Assembly (NCBI GenBank): GCA_026182355.1
Contig: JAPFBL010000049.1
Span: 6,283,001-6,347,000, forward strand
Direction: 5' to 3'
Length of the DNA: 64,000 nucleotides
Source: Hermatobates lingyangjiaoensis
Lineage: Eukaryota; Arthropoda; Insecta; Hemiptera; Hermatobatidae
Part shown: in pieces, positions 34,386 through 45,309 of the stretch
Layout: every line of letters starts with the position of its first letter
Numbering within the stretch: the stretch's first letter is position 1
Notes under the pieces: generated by a model
The model's database searches: none
Seen by the model: only the letters and a program-made list of their open reading frames with translations
What the model was told of the DNA's origin: nothing
Position numbers and translations under genes: made by a program

Positions 34386-36221
34386 TATAACCTATTAATT
34401 ATTTCCTAAACCAAATGAAACTGACTCCAATAGCAGCATTATTCGTAAAAAAAATTTGCTGCCACTGGTTTAATGCTTCTGATAAATTTATTTTTTATAA
34501 AGCATAAATCAAACAAGTGTTCCTCTCAAAGGATTTACTAGTTAAAGTTTTTAGATCATTCTAATATTCAAAATAATGAAAAAGTTTCTAGTAGTTCTAA
34601 TATTGTATTGATGCTATACAATATTGATACTATACTATATGTATTCAATAAATTTCAATTTTTTTAATACTTAATAGAAGATTGCGAAAACGTAGTTTTT
34701 GTTTTGATTCAATGACAAAAAAAAGTACTTTAACACGGTTGACATTGTTCAAAATCAATACAGATCTAATTCTACCCAAATACTACAATGTATGTGTGAT
34801 TTAATAATTGTATGCCAAGTGTTGTGACATACTGTGTTCACCCAATCTGATATCCAACCCACTCTTCTGCCCACATGAACTAAAAATCCTACAAAACATA
34901 TGAAAAATAAATTATAAATAATAAAATGGAACAAAAATGCACGTAAATCTTTCAAGATCTTAAACTTTTTATTAATTACATTTATAGTGAAGTGAAAGTT
35001 AACTTTTATTGTATTATGAGGCTTTCGTATACTGTACAGTACAACGTCAGCCATGAAATATATATTTAAAGAACAAAAATTTTAAGTGAATCTGAACTAA
35101 TGCATGCTGGGAATCCATATTTGAGAAAAGAAAACAAGTTCAGGGATCTCAGTCTATTTCTGCACACTTTGACAACTGACTGGCTTAATTGTTAATTCAT
35201 TAAACAGATTGTTTACTGAATTTTGCCGTTAAAAAGAGTATGCAATTAAATTAATTAATTTCAGGTAATCTATTAAAGTTTTTAACATTATCAAAGCTTT
35301 TAAATTGATTTAGATATGAAAAATAAGGGATTATGAATAATTAAGTAAGAAATAAATTATTTTTATAAACTGAATATATATTATAAACCATTAATTCACC
35401 GTCATTACTATTATTTAAGTTAAAAAATTAATATTAATGAACTATTCATTTTTGGGACTTTGACTACGTACTAGTCGTGATATATTTTAAACAAATGTTT
35501 AATGATGTTTGTGTGCATTTATATTCATACACAGACATTGCAATCAATCTGGAATCTTTTGTAGCCTGACTACAGATTACGTAAAGATTAAGGAATAATA
35601 ATAATTTTATGGTAAACAGTGCGACATATACGAGTAGTATGCATGTAAACAATTTGACATCTCCTCCCACCTACCTGCCCGTATCAACATAGAAATGGTA
35701 CAAACATTTCAAAAGTAATGACTGTGACACTAGTATTACTGATTTAATAGTACTTATATGTAGATTAGGGAATTGAGCATATATAAAGCTCAGTTTGGAA
35801 AACTGTATAGTTTTTGATAATATCGCACCTTGACATACATTACATTACATACATACATTACATTATCGTATGTCTGTATTACATCAAAAGATGCTTATTT
35901 TTCTACCTTCTTCTGGTTTCTAAATTAAGAGAATCTTCAAAAACAAATTATCACAATAGTAAGCTTAGTAGAAATATATTTTATTATTTTGGAGACAAAA
36001 TCCAGTTTCAAGTTTGGAGACAGTTTCAATTAGAAACATAAAAATGTGGTAGTAAAATTTTGCAAAGGATTACATATTGGGCTGTTTTGACAATTTGGGC
36101 AATGAGTAGAAGCTTTTTTATAGTTAAGAAGAAGGAAAGTAAAGCGACTTCGCAAACCCGGAAATACCTTTCAGCCAAATAGCTGTGAAGGGTGAGGTAA
36201 CATGTTGAGGGTAGATTAGGT
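34386..36221. other. AT-rich intergenic DNA, no supported gene
   Basis: A minus-strand 99-codon frame at 34755-35054 (starting MADVVLYSIRKPHNTIK, with one hydrophobic segment) is the longest uninterrupted frame that is not repeat-derived. It has no family motif and skewed AT-driven composition, so it is not called as a gene. Confidence 0.35.
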
Positions 36222-36535
36222 TAGGTTTCAGTAACAGATACACAAGGGAACATATACAGGCCGAACATTGGCCTTTGTGATACCACACAATGAAGGTTAG
36301 TTTATATTGAGAGTTTTAAATTGTGCTAACTCAAGTGCATTAGGGTAGGGATCTTTAACGAGTACTTGACATCGTACATGCTCGGGGCCGTTGGCTTAGC
36401 GTTCACTCCGAGGGACAACGTACACAGATTTATTCACCTACCACTTGAATAAATCGAGGGTTAAAGTGAGTATTGAACCATGGACCTAACAGTCCAGAGC
36501 CGTGCACATAGTCACTGAGCTAACCTAGCCCCCCA
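36222..36535 (-). repeat. tRNA-derived SINE, copy C
   Basis: Reverse orientation. The minus-strand head reads GGGGGGCTAGGTTAGCTCAG (A box TAGCTCAGTGA), and a mutated B-box region follows. The body matches copies A, B and D ('tttattcacctaccacttga', 'tccgagggacaacgtacaca', 'acatcgtacatgctcggggcc', 'gtgataccacacaatgaagg'). The 3' end includes 'ttcccttgtgtatctgttac'. Confidence 0.9.
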
Positions 36536-39403
36536 ATGTCTTTTATTGCCGACTATAATGAAAATGTATTACTTGTTTCAGCACAATCCAACAAGCGACT
36601 AAACGCGGATCATAATATTTCTTATTCTTTAAACAATAATGCTTCTAACCGTCAAAACTCAAAATTCATAGAATTTTTATTAATTTATGTTAATAATAAT
36701 ACAATAATTAATGATATAAAATTATTTTAATATAACATTATAATAAAAGTATTGGTTCAATCAAATAAAATAAATGTCGTATTAAATATTGTCTTACGTA
36801 CATATAGAATTTGGTATTCAGTATGTATATTACCTTATATTAGCTTCATGAATTTCGATTGCTGAAAAAGTAAATATTGCATTAACCATAACGGCTATTA
36901 CGTTCGACTTATAGGTACTTGTAACATTGTGCTATACCAGGAAATATAATTTCATTATAATTATCGAAATAAAGAGAGAAATATCAAAAGCTGGAATAGA
37001 TGAAGCTATATTGAGTTTGATACTGCGTTATCAATGACTTCCATAAAACAATTACGCGATTCTGCTTACATTAAATGCCATATTAAATAATGCCTTAATA
37101 ATATTGCATGATGAGAATTTTATGAACTTAAAGTATTAAAAGAACTATTATTAGAACTATTAGCATTATTATTAGCAAATAGTTATTATGCAAATTATTA
37201 GCAAGTATTATTAACTAATATTTATTAGCTAATAAACATTATTAGCAAATATTATTATTAGCAAAAAATTAGAACTATTAAATTCTATATCTTGACTGTT
37301 TTTGGAAACATTTTCTTTTTTGTTATAGTTGTCAAAATTTAAATTATAATGTCTTAATTAAAAAATTCTATATTAAAATAAATTAAGTGCTTAAATTGAT
37401 TGTTTGTATGGTTGATAATAATTTACAACAGAGTGAGGATAATGTCTATTAGATTGTCACATTAAAACTAATCTAAATTTAGCTAATTGGCAACAAATTT
37501 GATAATATATTTACCTATAGTAAACTTGAGTATCGTCTGCGTTTCACGTATTTCGATAATTATCTCCGAAAAAAGAGCCCTTTTTTTATCGAAGTTGACA
37601 TTTCTTAGAAGGATGAACAGTGGATGAAATGTGATATTTGGTGGTCGTAACTATTGTTGACTTCTGGATGCAGACACACACACACACACACACGCACACT
37701 TACTGATTTTCGAAATTTAGTTTACAGAACTCAGAGGGCCTGAAAATACGCATACCTGTTGAAATTTCCGCATATGAATTTTGACACAAATGCAATACTT
37801 TAATTACTTTATATTTCATATAAAAGGTAAGTGCAATTAAATATGGGTTCATAATAAATATTTATATCTACTCTACAATTGTATTACTGAATGGGTATGG
37901 TAAAATCATTAATGTTGTATGCAACGAACAAATGCAATCAAACAAATAGTATTCTAAAATGTATTGGTAGTCATACATAATTTTAACTGCACTCGTCTTA
38001 AACATCTTATAAATATAAAAATCTTGATATAGAAATTCATTAAATATTTCTTAATCAAACATGCATATAAAATCTTTAATAAACCATAATATTAAATATA
38101 TAGAACTGTTTTCATCACTAGTCTTTATACATACTTTAAGATGTATTGTATTCAATATTTTTTGCTCAATACCTGTATTTAAGTTAAATGGAATATATTT
38201 TACTTCATTTTGATCACTATATCAAACAGATTGATAATTTGGAAGTTAGAATTTATAATGCTAATGTAAAATATTTTTCACAATACTTAAATAAAATTGA
38301 TTACATTATGAAAGTAACAATACAAAATTAAATTTATAAGTCTATTTATTTTGTATAATTTTACTAAGCAATTAAATTTAGTCAGTTAATCTCCCAAGCA
38401 TGTTTTAATTTTTTTCGTATTGTGAAGCATTCCCATAACACAAAACATATTCTTAACTATTTTTCAACTACTCACTAATTAAAAATTCACTTCTAACAAT
38501 TATAATTTCTAATATTTTGCAAAAAAACGCCTGTAATTTTATATTAAAGTTTGTCCTACTCCACTTTAAATACAGATATAGATTAATCTATATTTAAATA
38601 TAGACTTGAATATAGATCTTTTAATTAGGAGGTCTTCAACTTCGTTGCACTTTGATGACAAACAAATTTTTTAAATGGATATCAAAAAATGTAAGATATT
38701 TATCTAGTTAATTAAAGTTAATTATCTAAGATGACAAAAGCAATATTGTGTATAAAATATTTTTTTCGTTTTTGCTGATTTTTGATCTGCAATAAGAGAT
38801 CATGGTTTAATAATCATAAGATTAGTACTATTTCTAATAATTATAGCAGCTTAGATTGTTATTATTATTATTATTATTATTATTTGATCAATGATTTCAA
38901 GTTCGTAATAACTGATAGAATGAATATACCCACATTAAAGTAAATAAAATCATTATTTTCTATCAATGTGTTTCATATGAGATCGATACAATTTTTTTAC
39001 CCATGGTCACCTTTTCCCTTCCTTTTTCTCGCTGAACCCCTTTTTTACAGCTATTGGGTAGGAGAAGAATATTTCATTTTTAAAAATAAAAATTACAATT
39101 TCATGATTTTAATTATCAAAGAAATAGTGTATAATTAATTTCTATTTTTGAATGGAAACTAATTTGATACAAATAAGGTATTCTATTATTATTATAATAA
39201 TAAAAATAATTATAATACTAATAATCATAATTATAGTGATATAATTACGATATTTCAAAGTTTTTTCCTTGGTCAGGCGACTTAAGCTCTTGGGGTGCAG
39301 AGCTAATGAGATAGTTAAGATCACTGTGGCATCATTTATGTAGACTGGTTAAAAAAACTGTTAAAGTTAAGTTTGTGAATAAAAAAACGAAAGACATGTT
39401 TAT
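36536..39403. other. AT-rich intergenic DNA with minisatellite and microsatellites
   Basis: Holds a degenerate TTATTAGCAAA-type minisatellite at about 37140-37280, a (CA)n tract at 37673-37698 inside a HER-like unit (listed separately), and a (TTA)n tract at 38857-38884. No gene is seen. Confidence 0.45.
37500..37830 (-). repeat. Possible distant relative of HER
   Basis: Read on the minus strand: a self-complementary segment (ACCTTTTATATGAAATATAA...), AAAGTATTGC, about 60 nt, an AGGCCCTCTGAGTTC block, then a TGTG tract and 'gtctgcatccagaag'. HER has the same order: hairpin, AAAGTATAGTG, GAGGTCCCAGAAGTC, TGTG tract. The sequences are too diverged to align with confidence by eye. Confidence 0.4.
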
Positions 39404-39848
39404 TCAATGAGACCCCTGTGGTTGATGCTGCTCGACGAGTATCTTTATATCTGGTTTCACAGATGTTAATGGTAGTCGAAGATCACCTCTTTTCACAATG
39501 TTAAGTCTATTGTGATCTTTTGATAACAGTTAAGAAACACAACTAAATCACAATTCAACAAGATAGGAGGCAGGAAGACCAATAACGTAGAGCTGTGCTT
39601 TATCCCAGAGCAAACGGTACTTTGTAGCATTTGTTTTTCATATACTATACGTTCCATCATGGAATTGTGTGCACATTATTTTGATGTAATCGAATGGGGG
39701 GCCCTTGCAAAGATATGTCTACTGGGGTAGCATTATCATCGAAAGGAATTAAAACCCAAGCAGGGATATCCATTCCGAGTAGGTCACTAGGTAGATTTCT
39801 TCCTTCACTTGTTTTTGCCACCGACTGATGGATAAGTATATAAGTCAA
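39404..39848 (-). pseudogene. hAT transposase C-terminal fragment (ZBED5/SCAND3-like group), decayed
   Basis: The minus strand reads, in changing frames, DLLGMDIPAWVLIPFD, KTNATKYRLLWDKAQLYVI with GLPASYLVE, and LLSKDHNRLNIVKRGDLRL then LTSVKPDIKILVEQHQ. It ends QGSH and a stop at 39404-39406. This is the conserved dimerisation region at the end of hAT transposases of the ZBED5/SCAND3/FAM200-like group (PSSYLVE...F...LL...RN.L...GDLRL.L...PDI..L...HQ.HPSH). Frameshifts and stops show it is dead. The zinc finger and catalytic core are absent, and no hAT ends are seen nearby. It is not evidently the source of the 10.9-kb MITE. Confidence 0.9.
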
Positions 39849-39984
39849 AAGAAAGTATATAAGAAATAAATAAAGAATAATTCATATATATGTTTCAGTA
39901 TACTGTAAATTACAGGAGAAACTGAATTTATTTTTAATAATAAAAAGCGTTCTGAGTTCGTTTTCTTCATGGAGTTATTGTGGA

Positions 39985-40113
<129 letters not shown>

Positions 40114-40385
40114 AAGCATGAGAATTTTTGAAAGCAGTTACAAGATTAATAGGGATGCTAATTGATTGGCCTGTTAGGACCTGCTAACTTTTATTTATAT
40201 TCATTTGTTTAATTCTAAATTGTTTAAACTGTTTTATTGTTTTAAAAATTAAAAATATCCAAATTTTTGAAATGTAAGACTTAAATTTCTAACCTGACAA
40301 TGACTATTGCATAGTCGAAAGCTTGTGTTTATAGATAGTAAGTTATGTTAAATTATTTACCTGTGATGTTAGTCTTTCAGTTGCA

Positions 40386-40652
40386 TTAAAACGGTTGATA
40401 TTTATTAAAGTCCTTTGGACAACTTATCTGGGAATTACCACCTTCTATTCGTAACACTGTCTGAAGACTGGAACAGCTTAGTTTGAAAGTCGTAAATGCC
40501 AAAGCTGCGGTACATTTCAACAAAATATGCCTCCAAGAAGATTTGCTGGCAATATATTTGTAAAAGTTGGGTCCTTCATTTAAACATTTATTGTTAATAA
40601 TGACGCCCAAATATGGGACGTTATTTAACCAAAAAAACTTACAATATTTCAT
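40386..40652 (-). pseudogene. Possible non-LTR reverse transcriptase fragment
   Basis: An uninterrupted 88-codon minus-strand frame contains NNVPYLGVIINNKCLNEGP and later HILLKCTAALAFTTF, SSLQTVLR. A YLGVxxxxKL motif followed by a conserved leucine/lysine-rich helix is the layout after the RT palm in LINEs of the CR1/Jockey/R1 groups. The catalytic palm is not present, so this is a fragment. The family call is tentative. Confidence 0.4.
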
Positions 40653-40698
40653 ATTGTGGGTGGATCATTGATTGTCATTTCACGTGTTTATGTAAAAT

Positions 40699-40700
<2 letters not shown>

Positions 40701-40744
<44 letters not shown>
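40701..40744. repeat. (TA)n microsatellite
   Basis: Pure TA repeat of about 22 units lying just upstream, on the minus strand, of the RT-like fragment at 40386-40652. Confidence 0.97.
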
Positions 40745-40747
<3 letters not shown>

Positions 40748-40967
40748 ATAAAAATAAAATTACTACTACATAGCAGTAAAAGAAGCAGAAAAACATGCTT
40801 TGCTCTTTGGGTTGTTACTTTACTTTAAAAAGAGAGAAAGGGACTAAGGAGGAGTAGAAGCTGGTAGTAAATATGAATATTTGATGTATCAGAAAAAAGT
40901 TAATCAATTTAACATCTGGGAAGAGCAAAAAGTGGAAGAGGTGTTAACTTATCTTTTACACAAGATT

Positions 40968-41228
40968 TCATTTTAGTAAACCATGGGTAACACTATTCAA
41001 GCAGTTTATATCACATTTTATAAGGCAAGCTTCATGAACTAATACTTTGGGACCTTCCCGTTCTGTAGAATGTTTAAGTCTACAAGGATCCAGTAATAAA
41101 GCATTGGATATTTTTTTACAGCCCATTATCTTTAACAGTATGTTAAAAAATTCCGTTGTTACTTCATGACAAATAAATTTATGAACTTTTGCAATGGTAT
41201 TTTTTGAATCTAAAATAATTAGTAACAT
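40968..41228 (-). pseudogene. Possible LTR-retrotransposon integrase-core fragment
   Basis: An 86-codon minus-strand frame contains LDSKNTIAKVHKFICHEVTT, FFNILLKIMGCKKISNAL and LKHSTEREGPKVLVHEA. The spacing of SDxG-like, 'xxFxxxxxxxGxxxxxS' and 'ERxxxxLK' blocks recalls the gypsy-type integrase catalytic core (D...G...ERFHxxLK). Key residues are altered, and no LTR is recognised. This is tentative; it could be chance or another mobile-element protein. Confidence 0.35.
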
Positions 41229-41323
41229 ATGTCCTCGTAGTTAAATTGATTTGATATATTAACGATGTAATTTGTTTGTTGCCAAGAAAGAAAATGTCAA
41301 CTCCTTTCTTAGTAACATTAAGA

Positions 41324-41645
41324 GTGGTCAGGTTAGCTCAGTTACCGTGCTTGCCTCTACTGGTAGGTCCTGGATTCGATACACACTCTGGCCCTCAATT
41401 TATTCACCTCCTGGGAGATGAATAAATTTGAGTTCGACGTCCCTCAGAGATAACGTTAAGCCAATGGCCCCGAGCCTGTACGAAGTCAGTTATTTGTTAA
41501 AGATCGCTACTGTAAGTTCACATGTGTTAGGCAAAATTTAGAACTCCCAAAGTAGAATCAACATTCATTACGTGGTATCATAAAAGCCCAATGTTTAGCC
41601 TATGTGTTTTTTCTTGTGTGACTTGTACTGAGGCCTACCTAGTGA
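41324..41645 (+). repeat. tRNA-derived SINE, copy D
   Basis: The head reads GGTCAGGTTAGCTCAGTTAC (A box TAGCTCAGTTA) and then GGATTCGATAC (B-box region, one substitution). The body has 'caatttattcacctcctggg', 'ccctcagagataacgttaag', 'ccgagcctgtacgaagtcag', 'ttacgtggtatcataaaagc' and 'ttcttgtgtgact', matching the other three copies. It is flanked by AT-rich DNA; the target duplication was not resolved. Confidence 0.9.
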
Positions 41646-42682
41646 CAAAAAACTTCTTGTACTTAGCGTTTATGTAATTAAGAAATGAGTTTATGTTATT
41701 AAGATGAGTAAGACCAAAACTGATGGTATTTTGTTCTCACTGCTGAACTGCAAGAACTTTGTCCTGTTTGGCTGTTGTTCGAGACATCTTTAGAACAGTG
41801 CTGCAATCTGGCTATGTTATCAACATTTGTTATCATTCCACAATATATCAGGTATTCTGGGATGTTTCTGGGTTTTCAAATAGTCTTTTAACATTGCTTA
41901 GAAAGTTTTATTAATTATATATTGTGGTTAAATATTATATCAGTATTTTTTTGAAATTTTTAATGTTTTTTCAACTGTACCTTTCCGCAGTATACAACAT
42001 GAGTATATTTATAAAATCATTTCGTGACAGTTTGGACTTTCCATAATTATTTTCAAATTTTGGTTGATAATATTATTTTTACAAATTAACGGAATCATTG
42101 TAAATAACTACCATATATAAATCTCATACAATTATAAATTTTTAAAAGTTCGTTTTGTTTACTATTAAATTATTTATGAAATAGTTATGTTGTAACAAAA
42201 AAAACTAATACAGGATATGTAAGTAGAATGTATAGTTCTGCTATTAACAGAGTGTAGTCAAGTAAGTCAACTATTACCAGTTAAGAGGTATTAGTCAAGT
42301 ATTAATTGTCCCAGTAGGTTGTGTCTGTGTTTTTTCAACTGAGATTATGGGTTGCTAATATGTTGATACATTGTGAATGACAATCAAATATTGGTAACAC
42401 AGACAGAAAACAGTACTGTTGATACAGTATAAATTTTCAAGATGAATAAGGATATTATGAAGTGAAATAAGTGTTTTGTCATTTGATTTGTATGCCTTTG
42501 ATAATAATTATATAGTAACTATAAATATGTAACTAGAATGTACAACCTTATTTAAAAAAAAGGTTACTGTAATGCTCTTGCTAAAACTGAAAATGTCTTA
42601 AAATAATGACACATTTGGCATAGTTAGAGTGGAATTGTTATTGACCAAACAATTTTTCATTATAAAATAATGATATTTATAC

Positions 42683-42685
<3 letters not shown>
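41646..42685. other. AT-rich intergenic DNA, nothing recognised
   Basis: No coding or repeat-end signal seen. Confidence 0.45.

Positions 42686-42723
<38 letters not shown>
42686..42723. repeat. (TA)n microsatellite next to a fold-back element
   Basis: TA repeat abutting the left arm of the fold-back at 42724-42868. A second TA tract (42909-42930) ends the unit on the right. Confidence 0.95.
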
Positions 42724-42726
<3 letters not shown>

Positions 42727-42868
42727 TTCAAAAATGAAGAAAAGCAATACACAGAGAAAGAGACACATTTACAAACTCAAATTTTCTCCTGAAGACGGAT
42801 CATCCGAAAATTTGAGTTTGTACGTGTGTCTCTTTCTCTGTGTGTTGCTTTTCTTCATTTTTGAACTG
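42724..42868 (+). mobile_element. Fold-back element 1 (63-bp arms) with hammerhead-like centre
   Basis: Arms 42724-42786 and 42806-42868 are inverted repeats of 63 bp with three visible mismatches; the spacer is 19 nt. The centre reads CCTGAAGACGGATCATCCG then AAAA, that is, a CTGANGA box, a 4-bp stem with a 3-nt loop (CGGA-TCA-TCCG), then AAAA. The right arm continues to 42908 (TTTGCGTCCAGTTTGGATCG...) and ends in (TA)n. The same continuation occurs, in the opposite orientation, at 44598-44718, so this is two head-to-head partial copies of one dispersed element. Confidence 0.85.
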
Positions 42869-43028
42869 ATTTGCGTCCAGTTTGGATCGTTTTTTCGAAT
42901 TTTGAGTGGATATATATATATATATATATAGTGTTTGCTCGCAGCAAGTCCTTTCACTACCATATTGTGCTAAAGTAGTCAGTACAGAAGCTGCTGCTAC
43001 ATTAGCACTATATATATAGTTCAATGTA

Positions 43029-43194
43029 CAAAAGAAAAATAGAAAAATTAAAAATACACACTTACAGTCTAATTTTCGCTTTGAACCATCTTCACAAGAG
43101 ATAAGGGAGGGAAACCAAGCCTACTGGTTCAGAGACGGTTGGAGACCAACCATCTTGGTTGGTTGGTTGGTTGGTTTTCAACCGTCTCTGAATC
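43029..43194 (-). mobile_element. Fold-back element 3 (related to the 47.9-kb fold-back)
   Basis: A minus-strand copy of the family CTGANGA-hairpin-AAAATTAG region (43062-43095, mutated) is followed by a 26-bp-arm inverted repeat at 43126-43151 / 43169-43194 (GGTTCAGAGACGGTTGGAGA). The spacer holds GGTTGGTTGG repeats. The arm sequence is similar to 'cgatggttggagaccaac' in the 47.9-kb fold-back. Confidence 0.7.
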
Positions 43195-44562
43195 TAAAAC
43201 TAGTTTTAGTTTCATTTAAAATATTTTGGGATTATAATTATGGGTTTCTTTGAGGATATAAGAAGTGTACCATATATGGAGCTGATATGAACCTATGAAA
43301 AATGTTTAAATAAGAACTGAAACGTCGGGATTAAGAGTTTCATTTAAATCTGAAGAACTAATAGAGTCCTGATAAATTTGATTATGTTTCCATTCCACAG
43401 TCTATGCGTTTTTCAAGATTTATATATATAATTAGAACACCTGCTATAACATTTAATAGTATATATACTCTTATTTCCGATCTAAAGTAACCAAATATAG
43501 TCCTTAATATGACTAACATGAGTCATAACTGAATTGATGGTAACGAATATATTCCTTTTACTCTATTTTGACTAGTGGTCATAATATATAGTCCTAATAT
43601 GGTAAAAATACTAAAATGTCCTCTGATAATTCACACAAGAAATGTTTCAAACTGATTACCGTTATATTTTTTTTTTAAATTAATTTACTATTAATAAAAT
43701 TACTTATTATTATGTATTCACCAGCTGGACTTATTGTTAAGAATGTTATTTTAACATTATGATCTTTTAAGCACCTAATTCGATCTGATGATTAGGGTTG
43801 AAACAAATGACATCAGTAGTAAGTGGGTTAGATCTGATAAACCTTTCGTAGATAATTGTGGGAACAATGATTAAATTAAGGATACATTCGTAAATATAAT
43901 ATAAGATAATACAAACTTATGAACGTGAAGTAATAAAAATAATAGTGGGTTTTAAGTGAAATAGGGCCTGCTTAATTTTTTTTTCAATTTTTTTTAAAAC
44001 AATAATAGGCTGTTTAGGAGCTTTAAAAAATCATCCGTTGCAGATAACAGTTTAGATAAATTATCATATATCAGATATTCTCTTATTAAAGGCTCTACCA
44101 AAAGTATTTTTATAATGATTTCTTATTAGCAAGGTATATATCTTGTTGCTTATGAACCAATTCTTCTTGGGTAATATTGAAGCATGGAAAAGATACTTTT
44201 CTTTCATTATTTATGACAGAACGGCTATTAAGTTTAGGCAACTTCTGAAGCGACTCAAATTTAGTTGAGCGTTTTCTTAGCACAAATACTTCATGACCAT
44301 AAATTATTAAAGAGATTCTATTGCACTAAAAATGGCAAATATTAAGTTTTATCTGCAATAACAAATGAAAATATTTTTTTAGTAAATAATCATCTTCATA
44401 AGAATCAATATACTTGTCGAAAGGAAAATTAACAATATAAGCACCAACTATTTTGATTAGCAAATCATTATTGTTTTATGAATCACTCAGAATTACTTCT
44501 TAAATATAGAAAGAGCTTGCGATGATAAAAATTCAAATCCACTTGAATCCAATCAATTTTTA

Positions 44563-44565
<3 letters not shown>
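43195..44565. other. AT-rich intergenic DNA; one LINE/Penelope-like tail hint
   Basis: Around 43300-43440 the text GAACTGAAACGTCGGGATTA ... TATATATATA resembles the 3' tail style of the other fold-back families here (AAACGTCG motif, then a TA tract). No gene is seen. Confidence 0.35.
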
Positions 44566-44600
<35 letters not shown>

Positions 44601-44718
44601 TCAAACTTCGAAAAAAACGATCCAAACTGGACGAAAATCAGCTCAAAACGAAGAAAAGCAACACACAGGGAAAGAGACACACTTACAAAATCAAATGTTT
44701 GGATGATCCGTCTTCAGG
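44566..44718 (-). mobile_element. (TA)n plus a single-arm copy of the fold-back 1 family
   Basis: A TA tract (44566-44597) is followed by the reverse complement of the family: AAACGATCCAAACTGGACGA, AACGAAGAAAAGCAACACAC and GATGATCCGTCTTCAGGA (rc TCCTGAAGACGGATCATC). It shows the family's natural unit: CTGAAGA box at one end, (TA)n at the other. Confidence 0.8.
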
Positions 44719-44838
44719 AAAAAATAGAATGGGCGACCAAGCACGCCGGAAACACAACGGTAGGAAAACCCAAAGTATTTTTTCCTGTATTTTTTACATA
44801 TACATATATTGATAAATGTATCGACCGTGTAATAGAAA

Positions 44839-44904
44839 CAAAACTAAAGTTTATCGGGACTCGGTGATCGGGAACTGTCCAAGTCCTGATAAACTTTAGT
44901 TTTG
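44839..44904. repeat. Hairpin with 23-bp arms
   Basis: Arms 44839-44861 and 44882-44904 (CAAAACTAAAGTTTATCGGG versus CCTGATAAACTTTAGTTTTG) are inverted, with one mismatch and a 20-nt loop. A TA tract (44905-44961) follows directly. Confidence 0.9.
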
Positions 44905-44912
44905 TATATATA

Positions 44913-44961
<49 letters not shown>
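44905..44961. repeat. (TA)n microsatellite
   Basis: TA-rich tract with short interruptions, directly after the hairpin at 44839-44904. Confidence 0.95.
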
Positions 44962-44963
<2 letters not shown>

Positions 44964-45138
44964 CATGTATTGTTAAATAGCAGAGCAGATTCTGCATTCA
45001 CGATTTTTTTCAGCGATTGTTAACAATATATATATATATTAATTCAGAATAGAAATATAGAATAGGTTTCAACAATCTAACGCAACCATGATTATTATAA
45101 GTATAGGATCTACTACGACTAAAATTTTGATCACTGAA

Positions 45139-45309
45139 AACTATCCTCAGGGAGGTGTGGTATCGAATATGAAGATGACATTATAAGAAGAAGATGTTTG
45201 TTGATACTGCCTTTGAGCTTATGCAGTATGTTCTACACACTGTTGAAAGTTGGTTGAAGGAGAAATGTCTGGTTATCAAACAATCTTATCCATTTTTCAA
45301 AGAAAAATA
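45139..45309 (+). pseudogene. Non-LTR reverse transcriptase scrap with internal deletion
   Basis: YPQGGVVS (45142-45165) is the CPQGGVLSP motif of R1/Jockey-type RTs. It is followed after only about 30 bp by FVDTAFELMQYVLHTVESWL then KEKCL (45197-45272), which in intact RTs lies about 50-60 residues later, beyond the catalytic YADD. The catalytic aspartates have therefore been deleted. A stop follows (45307-45309). It is a dead LINE fragment on the + strand. Confidence 0.75.

Noticed and set aside
34755..35054. 99-codon minus-strand frame with one hydrophobic stretch
   Set aside because: Length is possible by chance in this composition; no motif, no second exon or splice support. Not called, but an RNA-seq check would settle it.
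37140..37280. CRISPR-like or satellite array (TTATTAGCAAA units)
   Set aside because: Units are irregular and AT-only with no spacers; it is a degenerate minisatellite in a eukaryotic context.
42787..42810. Canonical hammerhead ribozyme
   Set aside because: The CTGANGA box is present, but the best stem pairs the G of GAAA and stems I/III were not recognised. Kept only as a hammerhead-like core.
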